The notes: generated from the letters alone by a model not told the origin. Shown: positions 5,990 to 13,556, counted from the stretch's first letter. The stretch is DNA of 23,023 nt from an uncultured Christensenellaceae bacterium (GCA_910585035.1 CAJUEF010000008.1:34631-57653); one strand, 5' to 3'. Made by a program: numbers and translations.

Positions 5990-6031
5990 GGTTTTCTCTT
6001 GCTTCTTCTCTTTTTTCAAAAAGAGAAGAAG
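5990..6031 (+). repeat. Pyrimidine/purine palindromic repeat, copy A
   Basis: Head GGTTTTCTCTTG (5990-6001), then 14-base arms CTTCTTCTCTTTTT (6002-6015) and 6018-6031 around a 2-base loop. The first 28 bases are identical to copy C at 10805. It runs into the 3' end of the pseudouridine synthase gene. Confidence 0.75.
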
Positions 6032-6657
6032 GGAAAAGAAGCCTCAAACTCCATCCATTCCTTTTTAACAGGATGCACAATAGCAAGACGGTTACAAAAA
6101 AGAGCAATATTACCCTTCTCCCCCCTGCCATACCGCATGTCACCGTAAATAGGGTGATTAACGGCAGCAAGCTGCACCCTTATCTGATGCGACCTGCCTG
6201 TGTGCAAAGTAACCTCAACTTGGCTCTTGCCGTCTCTGTATTCCAAAAGTCGGTAATCAAGCACAGCTTTTTTGCCGCCCTCTACAGGCGTATCATACGC
6301 TTTCACCATGTTTGTGCGGCTGTCCTTCACCAGATAGTGGATGAGGGTCTCCTCTTTTTTGGTTTTTCCGTGAACAACAGCCGTATATATCCTCTTAATG
6401 TTGTTTTTGCGTATATCCTCAGAAAGCCTTGCCGCCGCCTTGGACGTGCGGGCGAACACCAGCAAACCGCCGACAGGCCTGTCCAGCCTGTGCACCATGC
6501 CAATATACACATTGCCCGGCTTGTTGTATTTTTCCTTAACGTAAGCCTTCACCATGTCCAGCATTGATATATCGCCGGTGTTGTCTCCCTGGGTAAGAAT
6601 ATTCGGCGGCTTCACCACAACAATAATGTGATTATCCTCGTATACTGCGTCAATCAT
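6016..6657 (-). CDS. RluA-family pseudouridine synthase
   Basis: Converts uridine to pseudouridine in rRNA or tRNA. The 213-residue protein is the catalytic domain alone, with no N-terminal S4 domain. The signature HRLDRPVGG places the catalytic aspartate at Asp59; the usual form is HRLDRxTSG, so the V-G pair is a mild variation. TLHTGRSHQIRVQLA and GDMRYG follow as expected. Its start overlaps the upstream methyltransferase stop as ATGA (6654-6657), so the two are coupled. The last residues (SFPFFSF) are encoded by repeat copy A, so the repeat has supplied the C-terminus. Which RNA site is modified cannot be told; the rlu letter is not assigned. Confidence 0.92.
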   Translation of the reverse strand: MIDAVYEDNHIIVVVKPPNILTQGDNTGDISMLDMVKAYVKEKYNKPGNVYIGMVHRLDRPVGGLLVFARTSKAAARLSEDIRKNNIKRIYTAVVHGKTKKEETLIHYLVKDSRTNMVKAYDTPVEGGKKAVLDYRLLEYRDGKSQVEVTLHTGRSHQIRVQLAAVNHPIYGDMRYGRGEKGNIALFCNRLAIVHPVKKEWMEFEASFPFFSF

Positions 6658-7505
6658 TTAGCTTCCCATCTTGCAAAGCATCCGCAAGGCAGAATAATAT
6701 CTCCCTTTTCCTGGGCTATGCCAATCTCATCAGCAGTTACATTTCCCTTTAGCCTAATGTTCATTTTAAGCATATTCGCCATAACAGTTGGCTGCAATCC
6801 TGTAGTATAGCTGTTTATAAGCATAAAGTCCGATGTTCTGTCCATAAGGCGGGCGCAGTTGCCAATAAGGTCGTAAACGCTGTTTTCCAGCTTCCACACC
6901 TGACCGCCCGGGCCCCTGCCGTAAGACGGCGGGTCCATTATAATCCCCTGGTAAATGTTGCCCCTGCGTATTTCCCGCTCAACAAATTTAAAAGCGTCGT
7001 CCACAATATAGCGTATGCGTGCCTCACCAAGACCGCTTAACTTGGCATTTTCCTTGCACTGCATAGTCATGCCCTTGGATGCGTCCACATGCACCACGCT
7101 TGCCCCTGCCTTAGCGCAGGCAAGAGTTGCGCCACCGGTGTATCCAAAAAGATTGAGCACGCTGAACTTACCCTTGTAGCTGCCAATGCGCTTCATCATC
7201 CATTCCCAGTTTGCCGCCTGCTCGGGAAACACTCCTGTGTGTTTAAAGCCCATCAGCTTGGTAATAAAAGTAATGTCCTTCCATTTTATCTTCCACTGCC
7301 TGGCAACAGGGCTGTTTTCAATCCACTTTCCGCCGCCGTCACTGGAACGCTCATAGTAGGCGTCAACCTTTTTCCATTCCTTGAGCCTTGGCCATATAAC
7401 CTGTGGGTCAGGACGGGCAAGGGTGTAATCACCCCACCTTTCCAGCTTCATCCCTTCGCCTGTGTCAATTAACGCATAATCCTTCCATCCGTTTGCTGTA
7501 ACCAT
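6654..7505 (-). CDS. SAM-dependent RNA methyltransferase (RlmI/RlmK-like)
   Basis: A class I S-adenosylmethionine methyltransferase, probably acting on rRNA. In the 283 residues, motif I is VLNLFGYTGGAT (116-127), the acidic end of strand 2 is VHVDAS (138-143), and motif IV is DPPSYGRG (191-198). This DPPSYGRG form is typical of the Methyltrans_SAM group related to RlmI. There is no N-terminal PUA domain, unlike full-length RlmI. Its ATG overlaps the ileS stop by one base (TAATG), and no clear ribosome binding site is present, so it probably depends on coupling to ileS. The target base is unknown. Co-transcription with a pseudouridine synthase suggests an RNA-modification role. Confidence 0.88.
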   Translation of the reverse strand: MVTANGWKDYALIDTGEGMKLERWGDYTLARPDPQVIWPRLKEWKKVDAYYERSSDGGGKWIENSPVARQWKIKWKDITFITKLMGFKHTGVFPEQAANWEWMMKRIGSYKGKFSVLNLFGYTGGATLACAKAGASVVHVDASKGMTMQCKENAKLSGLGEARIRYIVDDAFKFVEREIRRGNIYQGIIMDPPSYGRGPGGQVWKLENSVYDLIGNCARLMDRTSDFMLINSYTTGLQPTVMANMLKMNIRLKGNVTADEIGIAQEKGDIILPCGCFARWEAK

Positions 7506-10500
7506 TAATTTATCTTTTCAATAGCAGCCTTCATCTTATGTCCGTTAATGTCAAGTTCTTTGTTGTAGCTGCCCTTTTCTCCTTTTGTAATATTTTCAGC
7601 AAGAAGCGTCTTTTTCAGCTCTTCCATACCTGCTTCAATAACCTTATCCAATTCGTCGCCCATATATTGCAGATTTATTCTGTCGGTTACTTCAAAGCCC
7701 GCTTCCTTACGCATTGTCTGTACCTTGGATATAATCTCACGGATAATGCCCTCGTTAATAAGCTCCTCGGTAAGACCGGTGTCCAGCACAACGGCAATAC
7801 CGTTTTCCTGCTCAACAGCATAGCCTTCCGCATAAGTAGGTTCAATCAGCACATCATCCTGAGCCAGCACAACATCTGTGCCATCCACAGCAAACTCAAC
7901 TGTCTTGCCTTCTTTAAATGCGCTTACAACCTCCTTGCCATTTGCATTTGCCAGCCATTCTCTTATCTTAGGCAGCGCCTTGCCGTATTTTGGACCAAGG
8001 GTTTTAAGCTGTGGCTTTAAGTTGTAGTTCATGTATTCGTCTGTATCCTGGGTAAACTCAATCGCCTTAACGTTAAGCTCCTCCATAATAACATCCCTGT
8101 ACATGCTGCTAAGGTCTCCCGCTCCTGATACCATCATCTTGGCAAGAGGCTGTCTGTTCTTTATAGCCACGTTGTTCCTTGCAGCCCTGCCCAGCACAAC
8201 AATGTTAAGCACCTTTTCCATATCCGCTTCCAGCTCTTTATCAATTAACCCTTCCTCCGCCTTTGGATAGCCGCACAAATGCACGCTTATAGGTGCGTTT
8301 TCATCCACTGACCTCACAGCGTTTTGATATATAGCCTCAGCCATAAACGGAGTGAAAGGCGCAACCAGCTTTGCGCAGGTTTCCAGTATAGTGTAAAGGG
8401 TCATATATGCGTTTATTTTATCCTGCTCCATGCCCTTAGCCCAGAAACGCTCACGGCTGCGGCGGACATACCAGTTACTAAGGTCGTCCACAAATCTTTG
8501 TAATTCCTTGCCTGTCTCAAAAATTTTATATTCGTCAAGATTAGCAGTAACATCCTTAATCAGCGAATTAAGGCGGCTTAGTACCCACTTATCCATAGGA
8601 TGGATGGTGGACATATCCAGCTTATATTTTGTCGGGTCGAACTGGTCTATCTCCGCATACATGATGTAGAAAGCATAGGTATTCCAAAGGGTACCCATAA
8701 ATTTGCGCTGACTCTCGCTCACAGCCTCGTCAAAGAATCTTGTCGGCAGCCATGGCGCGCTTCCCGTATAGAAATACCAGCGAACGGCATCCGCCCCCTG
8801 TTTATCCAGCACATCCCACGGGTTGACAACGTTGCCAACGTGCTTGCTCATCTTCTTGCCGTCTTTATCCAGCACATGCCCAAGGACAATACAGTTGTCA
8901 AAAGGCTTTTCACCAAACACACAGGTTGCTACCGCCTGCAATGTGTAGAACCATCCTCTTGTCTGGTCGATTGCTTCGCTTATAAAGTGGGCAGGATACC
9001 TGCGCTCAAACTCCTCTTTGTTTTCAAAAGGATAATGCCACTGGGCAAAAGGCATACTGCCTGAATCATACCAGCAGTCAATAACCTCGCTTACACGCTT
9101 CATATCCTTGCCGCACTTTTCGCATTTAATTGTAATATCGTCTATAAACGGCTTGTGAAGCTCAATATCCTCGCTTACATTATCGCCAAGCTCCATAAGC
9201 TCCGCCTTGCTGCCAATAACGTGGAAGTGACCGCATTCGCATTCCCAAACAGGCAGAGGAGTGCCCCAGTAACGCTCACGGCTAAGTCCCCAGTCAATAA
9301 CATTTTCCAGGAAATTACCCATGCGCCCGTCCTTAATTGTCTCAGGCATCCAGTTGATTTTCTGGTTGTTTGCAACAAGTATGTCCCGAACCTTGGTCAT
9401 TGCAATAAACCAAGTGCTTCTTGCATAGTAAAGCAGCGGAGTATCGCACCGCCAGCAAAACGGATAGCTGTGCTCGTGCTTTTCGGATTTCAGCAGCTTG
9501 CCCTTTTCTTTAAGCCACTTGATTATAGGCAAATCTCCGTCTTTAACAAACAGACCTTCCCACTCGCCACAGCCCTTTATAAACTCTCCCTTAGGGTTTA
9601 CCATCTGCAAAAACGGCAGACCGTTTTCCCTGCCAACTCTTGCATCGTCCTCACCAAAGGCAGGCGCAATGTGAACAATACCTGTACCGTCAGAAAGAGT
9701 TACATAATCATCGCATACCACAAACCACCCTTCGCCCTTTACAAAGTCCTTTTGGAACGGGAACAGCGGCTCATATTTTTTGCCTTTTAATTCACTGCCT
9801 TTAACCGTGGATTTAATGGTATATCCTTCTTTTAAAACAGCCTCGCAAAGCTCCTTTGCCATAATAAGGGTTTCTCCCTCAAATTCAACATAAGCATAAT
9901 CAAAATCAGCGTTCACACAAAGACCCACGTTGGAAGGCAGCGTCCAAGGGGTAGTCGTCCACGCTACAAGATAGGTGTTGTCCTCGCCGATAACTTTAAA
10001 TTTTGCAAAAGCCGTTATATCCTTAACGTCCTTATAGCCTTGCGCCACCTCATGGGATGAAAGAGCAGTCCCGCATCTTGGGCAGTAAGGCACAACCTTA
10101 TGACCCTTGTAAAGCAAATCCTTGTTTGCAATCTGCTTTAAAGACCACCACACAGATTCGATATAGTCGTTTTCATAGGTAACGTAAGGGTGTTCCATAT
10201 CCGCCCAAAAGCCAACACGGTCGGACATACGCTCCCATTCCCCTTTGTATTTCCAAACGCTTTCTTTACACTTTCCAATAAAAGGCTCCACGCCGTATTC
10301 TTCAATCTGCTCTTTGCCGTCCAGCCCGAGCGTTTTCTCCACTTCCAGCTCAACAGGCAGACCGTGAGTGTCCCATCCTGCCTTGCGAAGCACGTCATAT
10401 CCCTGCATACTCTTGTATCTCGGGAATAAATCCTTTATGCTTCTTGTGAGGATATGCCCTATATGGGGTTTTCCGTTTGCAGTAGGCGGACCGTCAAAAA

Positions 10501-10627
10501 ACGTAAAAGGCTCATTGCCTGCGTTTTTTTCATTTGCCTTTTTAAATATTTCTTCCTTTTTCCAAAACTCCAGAACTTCTTTTTCCCTGTCCGCAAAGTT
10601 TAAGGATGCGTCTACTTTCTTATACAT
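7505..10627 (-). CDS. ileS: Isoleucyl-tRNA synthetase, type 2 (eukaryote-like)
   Basis: Charges tRNA-Ile in the cytoplasm. At 1040 residues it is longer than the roughly 940-residue bacterial type 1 enzyme. ATP-binding signatures are HIGH (55-58, in GPPTANGKPHIGH) and KMSKH (592-596). The editing domain includes TTTPWTLPSN near 224 and GTGIVHIAPAFGEDD near 314. CPRCG (182-186) and CEKCG (502-506) are possible zinc sites. The stretch RKAGWDTHGLPVE is the type 2 form, whereas type 1 has VPGWDTHGLPIE. Type 2 enzymes are associated with mupirocin tolerance. AGGAG lies 8 bases before the ATG. An isoleucine T-box about 220 bases upstream controls it, and two downstream RNA-modification genes overlap in tandem. 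Confidence 0.97.
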   Translation of the reverse strand: MYKKVDASLNFADREKEVLEFWKKEEIFKKANEKNAGNEPFTFFDGPPTANGKPHIGHILTRSIKDLFPRYKSMQGYDVLRKAGWDTHGLPVELEVEKTLGLDGKEQIEEYGVEPFIGKCKESVWKYKGEWERMSDRVGFWADMEHPYVTYENDYIESVWWSLKQIANKDLLYKGHKVVPYCPRCGTALSSHEVAQGYKDVKDITAFAKFKVIGEDNTYLVAWTTTPWTLPSNVGLCVNADFDYAYVEFEGETLIMAKELCEAVLKEGYTIKSTVKGSELKGKKYEPLFPFQKDFVKGEGWFVVCDDYVTLSDGTGIVHIAPAFGEDDARVGRENGLPFLQMVNPKGEFIKGCGEWEGLFVKDGDLPIIKWLKEKGKLLKSEKHEHSYPFCWRCDTPLLYYARSTWFIAMTKVRDILVANNQKINWMPETIKDGRMGNFLENVIDWGLSRERYWGTPLPVWECECGHFHVIGSKAELMELGDNVSEDIELHKPFIDDITIKCEKCGKDMKRVSEVIDCWYDSGSMPFAQWHYPFENKEEFERRYPAHFISEAIDQTRGWFYTLQAVATCVFGEKPFDNCIVLGHVLDKDGKKMSKHVGNVVNPWDVLDKQGADAVRWYFYTGSAPWLPTRFFDEAVSESQRKFMGTLWNTYAFYIMYAEIDQFDPTKYKLDMSTIHPMDKWVLSRLNSLIKDVTANLDEYKIFETGKELQRFVDDLSNWYVRRSRERFWAKGMEQDKINAYMTLYTILETCAKLVAPFTPFMAEAIYQNAVRSVDENAPISVHLCGYPKAEEGLIDKELEADMEKVLNIVVLGRAARNNVAIKNRQPLAKMMVSGAGDLSSMYRDVIMEELNVKAIEFTQDTDEYMNYNLKPQLKTLGPKYGKALPKIREWLANANGKEVVSAFKEGKTVEFAVDGTDVVLAQDDVLIEPTYAEGYAVEQENGIAVVLDTGLTEELINEGIIREIISKVQTMRKEAGFEVTDRINLQYMGDELDKVIEAGMEELKKTLLAENITKGEKGSYNKELDINGHKMKAAIEKIN

Positions 10628-10665
10628 AATCTATTCTCCTATTATAATTACTCTTCTTTTTTCTC

Positions 10666-10710
10666 CTACTTTTCTTTTTAGAAAAAAAGAAAAGTAGCAA
10701 AAGAAAAACC
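10666..10710 (-). repeat. Pyrimidine/purine palindromic repeat, copy B
   Basis: Arms CTACTTTTCTTTTT (10666-10679) and 10684-10697 match exactly around a 4-base loop. The head GGTTTTTCTTTTG lies on the right (10698-10710, minus strand). It stands in the ileS leader, 39 bases before the ATG. Confidence 0.75.
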
Positions 10711-10804
10711 TAATACTTACTTCTTATCCTTTATCGTTATCTTAGCAAAAGCCATGCAGCTTTTTTCAGCAGCTCCGCAAAACAATCCGCACCGTATTTA
10801 AGTT

Positions 10805-10846
10805 GGTTTTCTCTTGCTTCTTCTCTTTTTTCTAAAAGAGAAGAAG
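10805..10846 (+). repeat. Pyrimidine/purine palindromic repeat, copy C
   Basis: Head GGTTTTCTCTTG (10805-10816), arms CTTCTTCTCTTTT (10817-10829) and 10834-10846, 4-base loop. It abuts the U tract of the T-box terminator, so its purine arm continues the terminator run. It is nearly identical to copy A. Confidence 0.75.
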
Positions 10847-11091
10847 AAAAAAACCCTCCGTCCTAAAAAGGGACGAAAGGCAACTTCCGCGGTACCACCC
10901 ACCTTGACAGCATAAAGCTGTCCGCTCGCTTCGGTTAACGCCCGAATAACGTACAAAGCTAGTTTAGTCATTTCACTTTGTCCCAAAAAAGGTGATACGT
11001 TTATTTGCAAAGCCTGTGAGCTTCCACCGTCCGCCCACTCTCTCTAAAGCTTTTATACAAATCCGCCTGTCCTTTTATAAGGTTTACACTG
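10847..11091 (-). promoter_or_regulatory. Isoleucine T-box riboswitch of ileS
   Basis: A tRNA-sensing leader that lets transcription of ileS continue when uncharged tRNA-Ile is bound. On the minus strand it carries the AGAGAG bulge motif, the GGTGGAAGC distal loop of stem I, a specifier ATC (complement of 10994-10996, followed by A) and the T-box core GGTGGTACCGCGG near 10890-10902. It ends with a terminator stem (10854-10880) and a seven-T run (10847-10853). AAAAGG/CCTTTT closes stem I beside the specifier. ATC is an isoleucine codon, in agreement with the downstream gene. Confidence 0.93.
10854..10880 (-). terminator. T-box regulated terminator
   Basis: On the minus strand CCTTTCGTCC pairs with GGACGGAGGG around a short T-rich loop and is followed by seven T. 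The competing antiterminator uses the GGTACCGCGG segment just upstream. Confidence 0.85.
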
Positions 11092-11097
11092 CCATAT

Positions 11098-11126
11098 ATT
11101 ATACATTACATATAGCAAAAAGTAAA
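11098..11126 (-). promoter_or_regulatory. Promoter of the ileS T-box transcript
   Basis: The minus strand has TTTACT (11121-11126 complement), a 17-base spacer, TATAAT (11098-11103 complement). The start is near 11091, immediately ahead of T-box stem I. Confidence 0.7.
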
Positions 11127-11159
11127 TATCTATTGTCTGCGTTTAATTTTTGATTTAGC

Positions 11160-11201
11160 TTACTTTTTCTTTTAAAAAAGAAAAAGTAACAAAAAGAAAA
11201 C
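11160..11201 (-). repeat. Pyrimidine/purine palindromic repeat, copy D
   Basis: Arms TTACTTTTTCTTTT (11160-11173) and 11176-11189 match exactly around a 2-base loop. The head GTTTTCTTTTTG is on the right (11190-11201, minus strand). It lies between the T-box promoter and the zinc-ribbon gene. Confidence 0.75.
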
Positions 11202-11264
11202 TAATTACAGTAAAAGTTTCTGAATTCTGGATTTGAAGAAATTGCGTTACAAAATGCCTTTTTG

Positions 11265-11459
11265 CTACTTTAAAAAATTTTCTCCAAAAAATGCTGCAAA
11301 ACAACTGCGACATAAATCAAATTTTACTATCTCGTCAATTACATATTTCATTTCACCACATCCTTCACATAAATCCAGTTCTTCTGACAAGACAACCTGA
11401 TTTTTCTTTAACTTTCGCTTATTTAGCCTATTCCAGCAATCCAAACAAAATTCCGCCAT
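11265..11459 (-). CDS. Small zinc-ribbon-like protein
   Basis: A 64-residue protein with three CxxC pairs: Cys5/Cys8 (CLDC), Cys31/Cys34 (CEGC) and Cys50/Cys53 (CRSC). Such spacing suggests one or two zinc knuckles. GGAG lies 7 bases before the ATG and a TTGTAA-17-TATAAT promoter lies upstream, so it is likely expressed. It is divergent from an XRE regulator, and operator-like repeats overlap the shared promoter region. No catalytic motif is seen. The family is familiar as an uncharacterised small protein in Firmicutes; a nucleic-acid or protein-binding role is only a guess. Confidence 0.75.
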   Translation of the reverse strand: MAEFCLDCWNRLNKRKLKKNQVVLSEELDLCEGCGEMKYVIDEIVKFDLCRSCFAAFFGENFLK

Positions 11460-11484
11460 TCTTATTCTCCAAATTTATACATAA

Positions 11485-11505
11485 TATCGTAATTATTATA
11501 CGATA
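11485..11505. promoter_or_regulatory. Operator 1 of the zinc-ribbon/XRE pair
   Basis: TATCGTA, a 7-base spacer and TACGATA form an exact inverted repeat covering the -10 (11495-11500) of the minus-strand promoter. A related half-site, TTACGATAA, recurs at 11542-11550. Confidence 0.65.
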
Positions 11506-11523
11506 ATAATTATTAAATTACAA
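11495..11523 (-). promoter_or_regulatory. Promoter of the zinc-ribbon gene
   Basis: The minus strand reads TTGTAA (11518-11523 complement), a 17-base spacer, TATAAT (11495-11500 complement). The leader to the ATG at 11459 is about 28 bases. Confidence 0.7.
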
Positions 11524-11554
11524 CGAATAATCGATTATTATTTACGATAATTCG
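11524..11554. promoter_or_regulatory. Operator 2 of the zinc-ribbon/XRE pair
   Basis: CGAATAATCG (11524-11533) and CGATAATTCG (11545-11554) are inverted repeats matching at 9 of 10 positions. The left part also contains the perfect palindrome AATAATCGATTATT (11526-11539). It ends at the XRE ribosome binding site and abuts the -35 of the opposite promoter. Confidence 0.55.
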
Positions 11555-11564
11555 GAGGTAAATT

Positions 11565-11870
11565 ATGATTGATGTTTTAAAAAGAATTGAAGAACTTAAA
11601 AATCTTCATGGTTGGAGTGAATATACTCTTGCAGAAAAATCCACATTAGCCCAATCTACTATTTCCTCTTGGTATCGTCAAAACATGCTACCGTCAATTT
11701 CGTCTCTCGAAAAAATATGTAATGCCTTTGACATTTCTCTTTCGGAATTTTTTGCAGAAGATAATGACGCTATCTATCCAACTGACCAACAAAGAGAGTT
11801 ACTCAAAGCCTTTTCATTATTATCCCCAAACCAAAAGGATTTACTTATTAAATTTTTAAAAGAAAAATAA
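11565..11870 (+). CDS. XRE-family helix-turn-helix regulator
   Basis: A 101-residue protein with an N-terminal Cro/CI HTH domain (about 5-62) including TLAEKSTLAQSTISSWYR and the later ISSLEKICNAFDISLSEFF. A short C-terminal helical tail (SLLSPNQKDLLIKFLKEK) of a type common in Clostridia follows and may aid dimerisation. CGGAGG lies 7 bases before the ATG. It is divergent from the zinc-ribbon gene, with inverted repeats between them, so it probably represses itself and that gene. A terminator follows directly. Confidence 0.88.
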   Translation: MIDVLKRIEELKNLHGWSEYTLAEKSTLAQSTISSWYRQNMLPSISSLEKICNAFDISLSEFFAEDNDAIYPTDQQRELLKAFSLLSPNQKDLLIKFLKEK

Positions 11871-11905
11871 AAACTCCTATTTTAAAAAATAGAAGTTTTT
11901 ATTTT
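11869..11905. terminator. Intrinsic terminator after the XRE gene
   Basis: AAAAACT-C-CTATTT (11869-11882) pairs with AAATAG-A-AGTTTTT (11887-11900), with one mismatch. A T-rich run follows on the plus strand. Confidence 0.7.
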
Positions 11906-11959
11906 ATATTCAGTCAGTTTAAATTGCTATATTGTTTTTTAACTCTTTGCCATATATAA

Positions 11960-12000
11960 GTTTTCTTTTGTTACTTTTCTTTTTCTTAAAAGAAAAGTAA
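11960..12000 (+). repeat. Pyrimidine/purine palindromic repeat, copy E
   Basis: Head GTTTTCTTTTG (11960-11970), arms TTACTTTTCTTTT (11971-11983) and 11988-12000, 4-base loop. It lies 11 bases past the rarA stop, between convergent genes. Confidence 0.75.
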
Positions 12001-12011
12001 ATAAAAACAAA

Positions 12012-13277
12012 TCAAACATCCTCACCCATGCCGCTTGGATGGTAGTATATGCGCCCTTCCATGCCTACAGGCATATACTCCTGCTCGACAACATGCCCCT
12101 CATAATCATGGGGATACTTGTAGCCGGTACCGTAGCCCATTTCTTTAGCGCCCTTATAATGGCAATCCCTAAGATGCATAGGCACAGACGGCACCTCACC
12201 CTTTGCCCCATCGGAAAAAGCAGCGTCCACCGCCACAATAACGCTGTTGCTCTTCTTGGCACGGCATATGTAAATTATCGCCTGAGCCATGGGTATTCTT
12301 GCTTCAGGCAGTCCAATCTTCTCCAGCGCCGTCATTGCAGACGCTGCCTGCACCAGCGCCATTGGGTCGGCAATACCCACATCCTCGCTGGCGTGTATCA
12401 TAATGCGCCTTGCAATAAGTTTTGGGTCAACCCCCGCATGAACCATTACGCCGAACCAGTAAAGAGCGGCATTGACGTCTCCGCCCCTCATAGACTTTAT
12501 GAATGCGCTTATCATGTCATAATACTGATTATCATCGCATTGAATACTTTTCTTCTGTATGCTTTGGGATATGATGTCCTCGCTTATATGTATAATCCCA
12601 TCCTTATCCGGCTTTGTAGACACCACCGCCAGCTCCAGTCCGTTAAGAGCGCAGCGTATATCTCCGTTACTAAGCATACAAAGCTGCTTCATTGCATCCT
12701 TAGAAATTTCAATATTCAAATCCCCATAGCCGTTACTTTTATCCTCAATAGCCCTCTTTACTGACGTTTCAATGTCAACAATGCTAAGGGGATAAAATTC
12801 AAACACCCTGCACCTGCTTACAATAGCAGAAGTCATGCTAATCATAGGATTTTCCGTAGTCGAGCCAATTAAAATTATAATGCCTTTTTCAATGGCAGGC
12901 AGCACGCTGTCACTCTGGGCTTTGTTCCACCTGTGACACTCGTCCAGCATTAAATAACTGCGCTTGCCATATAGCTTTAAAGCGTCTGTTGCCTGGTCAA
13001 TCACCTTGCGGACGTCCGCAACCCCGGCAGTCACGGCATTTAAACGGAAAAACCCCGCCTTGGTGTTATTTTCAATAATGTTTGCAAGGGTGGTCTTTCC
13101 GCATCCCGGCGGACCAAAAAATATGCAGTTGGTAACAGCATCCCTTTCAATGGCGCTTCTAAGCACCTTCCCCTCGCCCAGCAAATGCTGCTGCCCCACA
13201 AATTCTTCCAGCTTTTTAGGACGCATCCTGTCCGCCAGCGGCGCATATTTTTCTATTTGGCTTTCAAATAAATCCAT
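12012..13277 (-). CDS. rarA: Replication-associated recombination AAA+ ATPase RarA (MgsA)
   Basis: A clamp-loader-like AAA+ ATPase that acts at stalled replication forks and single-stranded DNA gaps. At 421 residues it has the normal family length. Walker A is GPPGCGKTT (55-63), Walker B LMLDECH (109-115, followed by RWNKAQSD as in RarA) and sensor 1 STTENP (139-144). The C-terminal tetramerisation region with GVDPKLIARR, MHLRD and the late YPHDYEGH is present. An earlier ATG in frame exists at 13358, but it lies within the upstream xre gene. The ATG at 13277 has GAGGT seven bases before it and gives the family-typical start. It follows xre by 31 bases with no visible promoter between, so co-transcription is likely. 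Confidence 0.95.
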   Translation of the reverse strand: MDLFESQIEKYAPLADRMRPKKLEEFVGQQHLLGEGKVLRSAIERDAVTNCIFFGPPGCGKTTLANIIENNTKAGFFRLNAVTAGVADVRKVIDQATDALKLYGKRSYLMLDECHRWNKAQSDSVLPAIEKGIIILIGSTTENPMISMTSAIVSRCRVFEFYPLSIVDIETSVKRAIEDKSNGYGDLNIEISKDAMKQLCMLSNGDIRCALNGLELAVVSTKPDKDGIIHISEDIISQSIQKKSIQCDDNQYYDMISAFIKSMRGGDVNAALYWFGVMVHAGVDPKLIARRIMIHASEDVGIADPMALVQAASAMTALEKIGLPEARIPMAQAIIYICRAKKSNSVIVAVDAAFSDGAKGEVPSVPMHLRDCHYKGAKEMGYGTGYKYPHDYEGHVVEQEYMPVGMEGRIYYHPSGMGEDV

Positions 13278-13308
13278 AATAATTACCTCATAATTTAGCA
13301 AATATAAC

Positions 13309-13539
13309 CTATTGCTTGTGCGCCTTTGGGTTGTCCGTCCGCCCCAGAAGATAGTCAACGGAGCAATCCAGGTAGTCGGCTATACGTTCTAGTTTATCGC
13401 TTGAAGGAGCGCTATTTTTATGTTCTAAATCATAAATAAAGTTTCGGTTAATCTTGCACTCCTCTAATAACACTTTTACAGCTAATTTATTCTGTTTACA
13501 TAGTAATTTTATTATATTGGCTGTTAATATATTATCCAA
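13309..13539 (-). CDS. XRE-family helix-turn-helix regulator (TTG start)
   Basis: A 76-residue Cro/CI-type repressor. VKVLLEECKINRNFIYDLE is the HTH core, and SSDKLERIADYLDCSVDYLLGRTD is the usual final helix and tail of this family. Translation starts at TTG (13537-13539); GGAGG seven bases upstream fixes it, and no ATG is near. It lies upstream of rarA on the same strand and is divergent from a DUF6809-like gene. Two identical-arm operators (13557-13572, 13587-13602) lie between, one inside the divergent promoter. Autoregulation and control of both flanks is the simplest reading. Confidence 0.88.
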   Translation of the reverse strand: MDNILTANIIKLLCKQNKLAVKVLLEECKINRNFIYDLEHKNSAPSSDKLERIADYLDCSVDYLLGRTDNPKAHKQ

Positions 13540-13556
13540 ATTTATGCCTCCAAAAA

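Noticed and set aside
5844..6567. Plus-strand frames across repeat copy A and the pseudouridine synthase
   Set aside because: Low-complexity Lys/Arg/Phe runs from the palindrome; no start signal, antisense to a conserved gene.
10798..11010. 70-codon minus-strand frame in the ileS leader
   Set aside because: It lies over the T-box antiterminator, terminator and repeat C; no ribosome binding site. RNA structure explains the sequence.
5990..12000. The five palindromes as a CRISPR-like array
   Set aside because: Spacing is irregular over kilobases, orientation is mixed, and no cas genes are present.
13278..13358. Longer rarA starting at an upstream ATG (extra 27 residues)
   Set aside because: The extension lies partly in the xre coding region and lacks family similarity; the ATG at 13277 has a good ribosome binding site.
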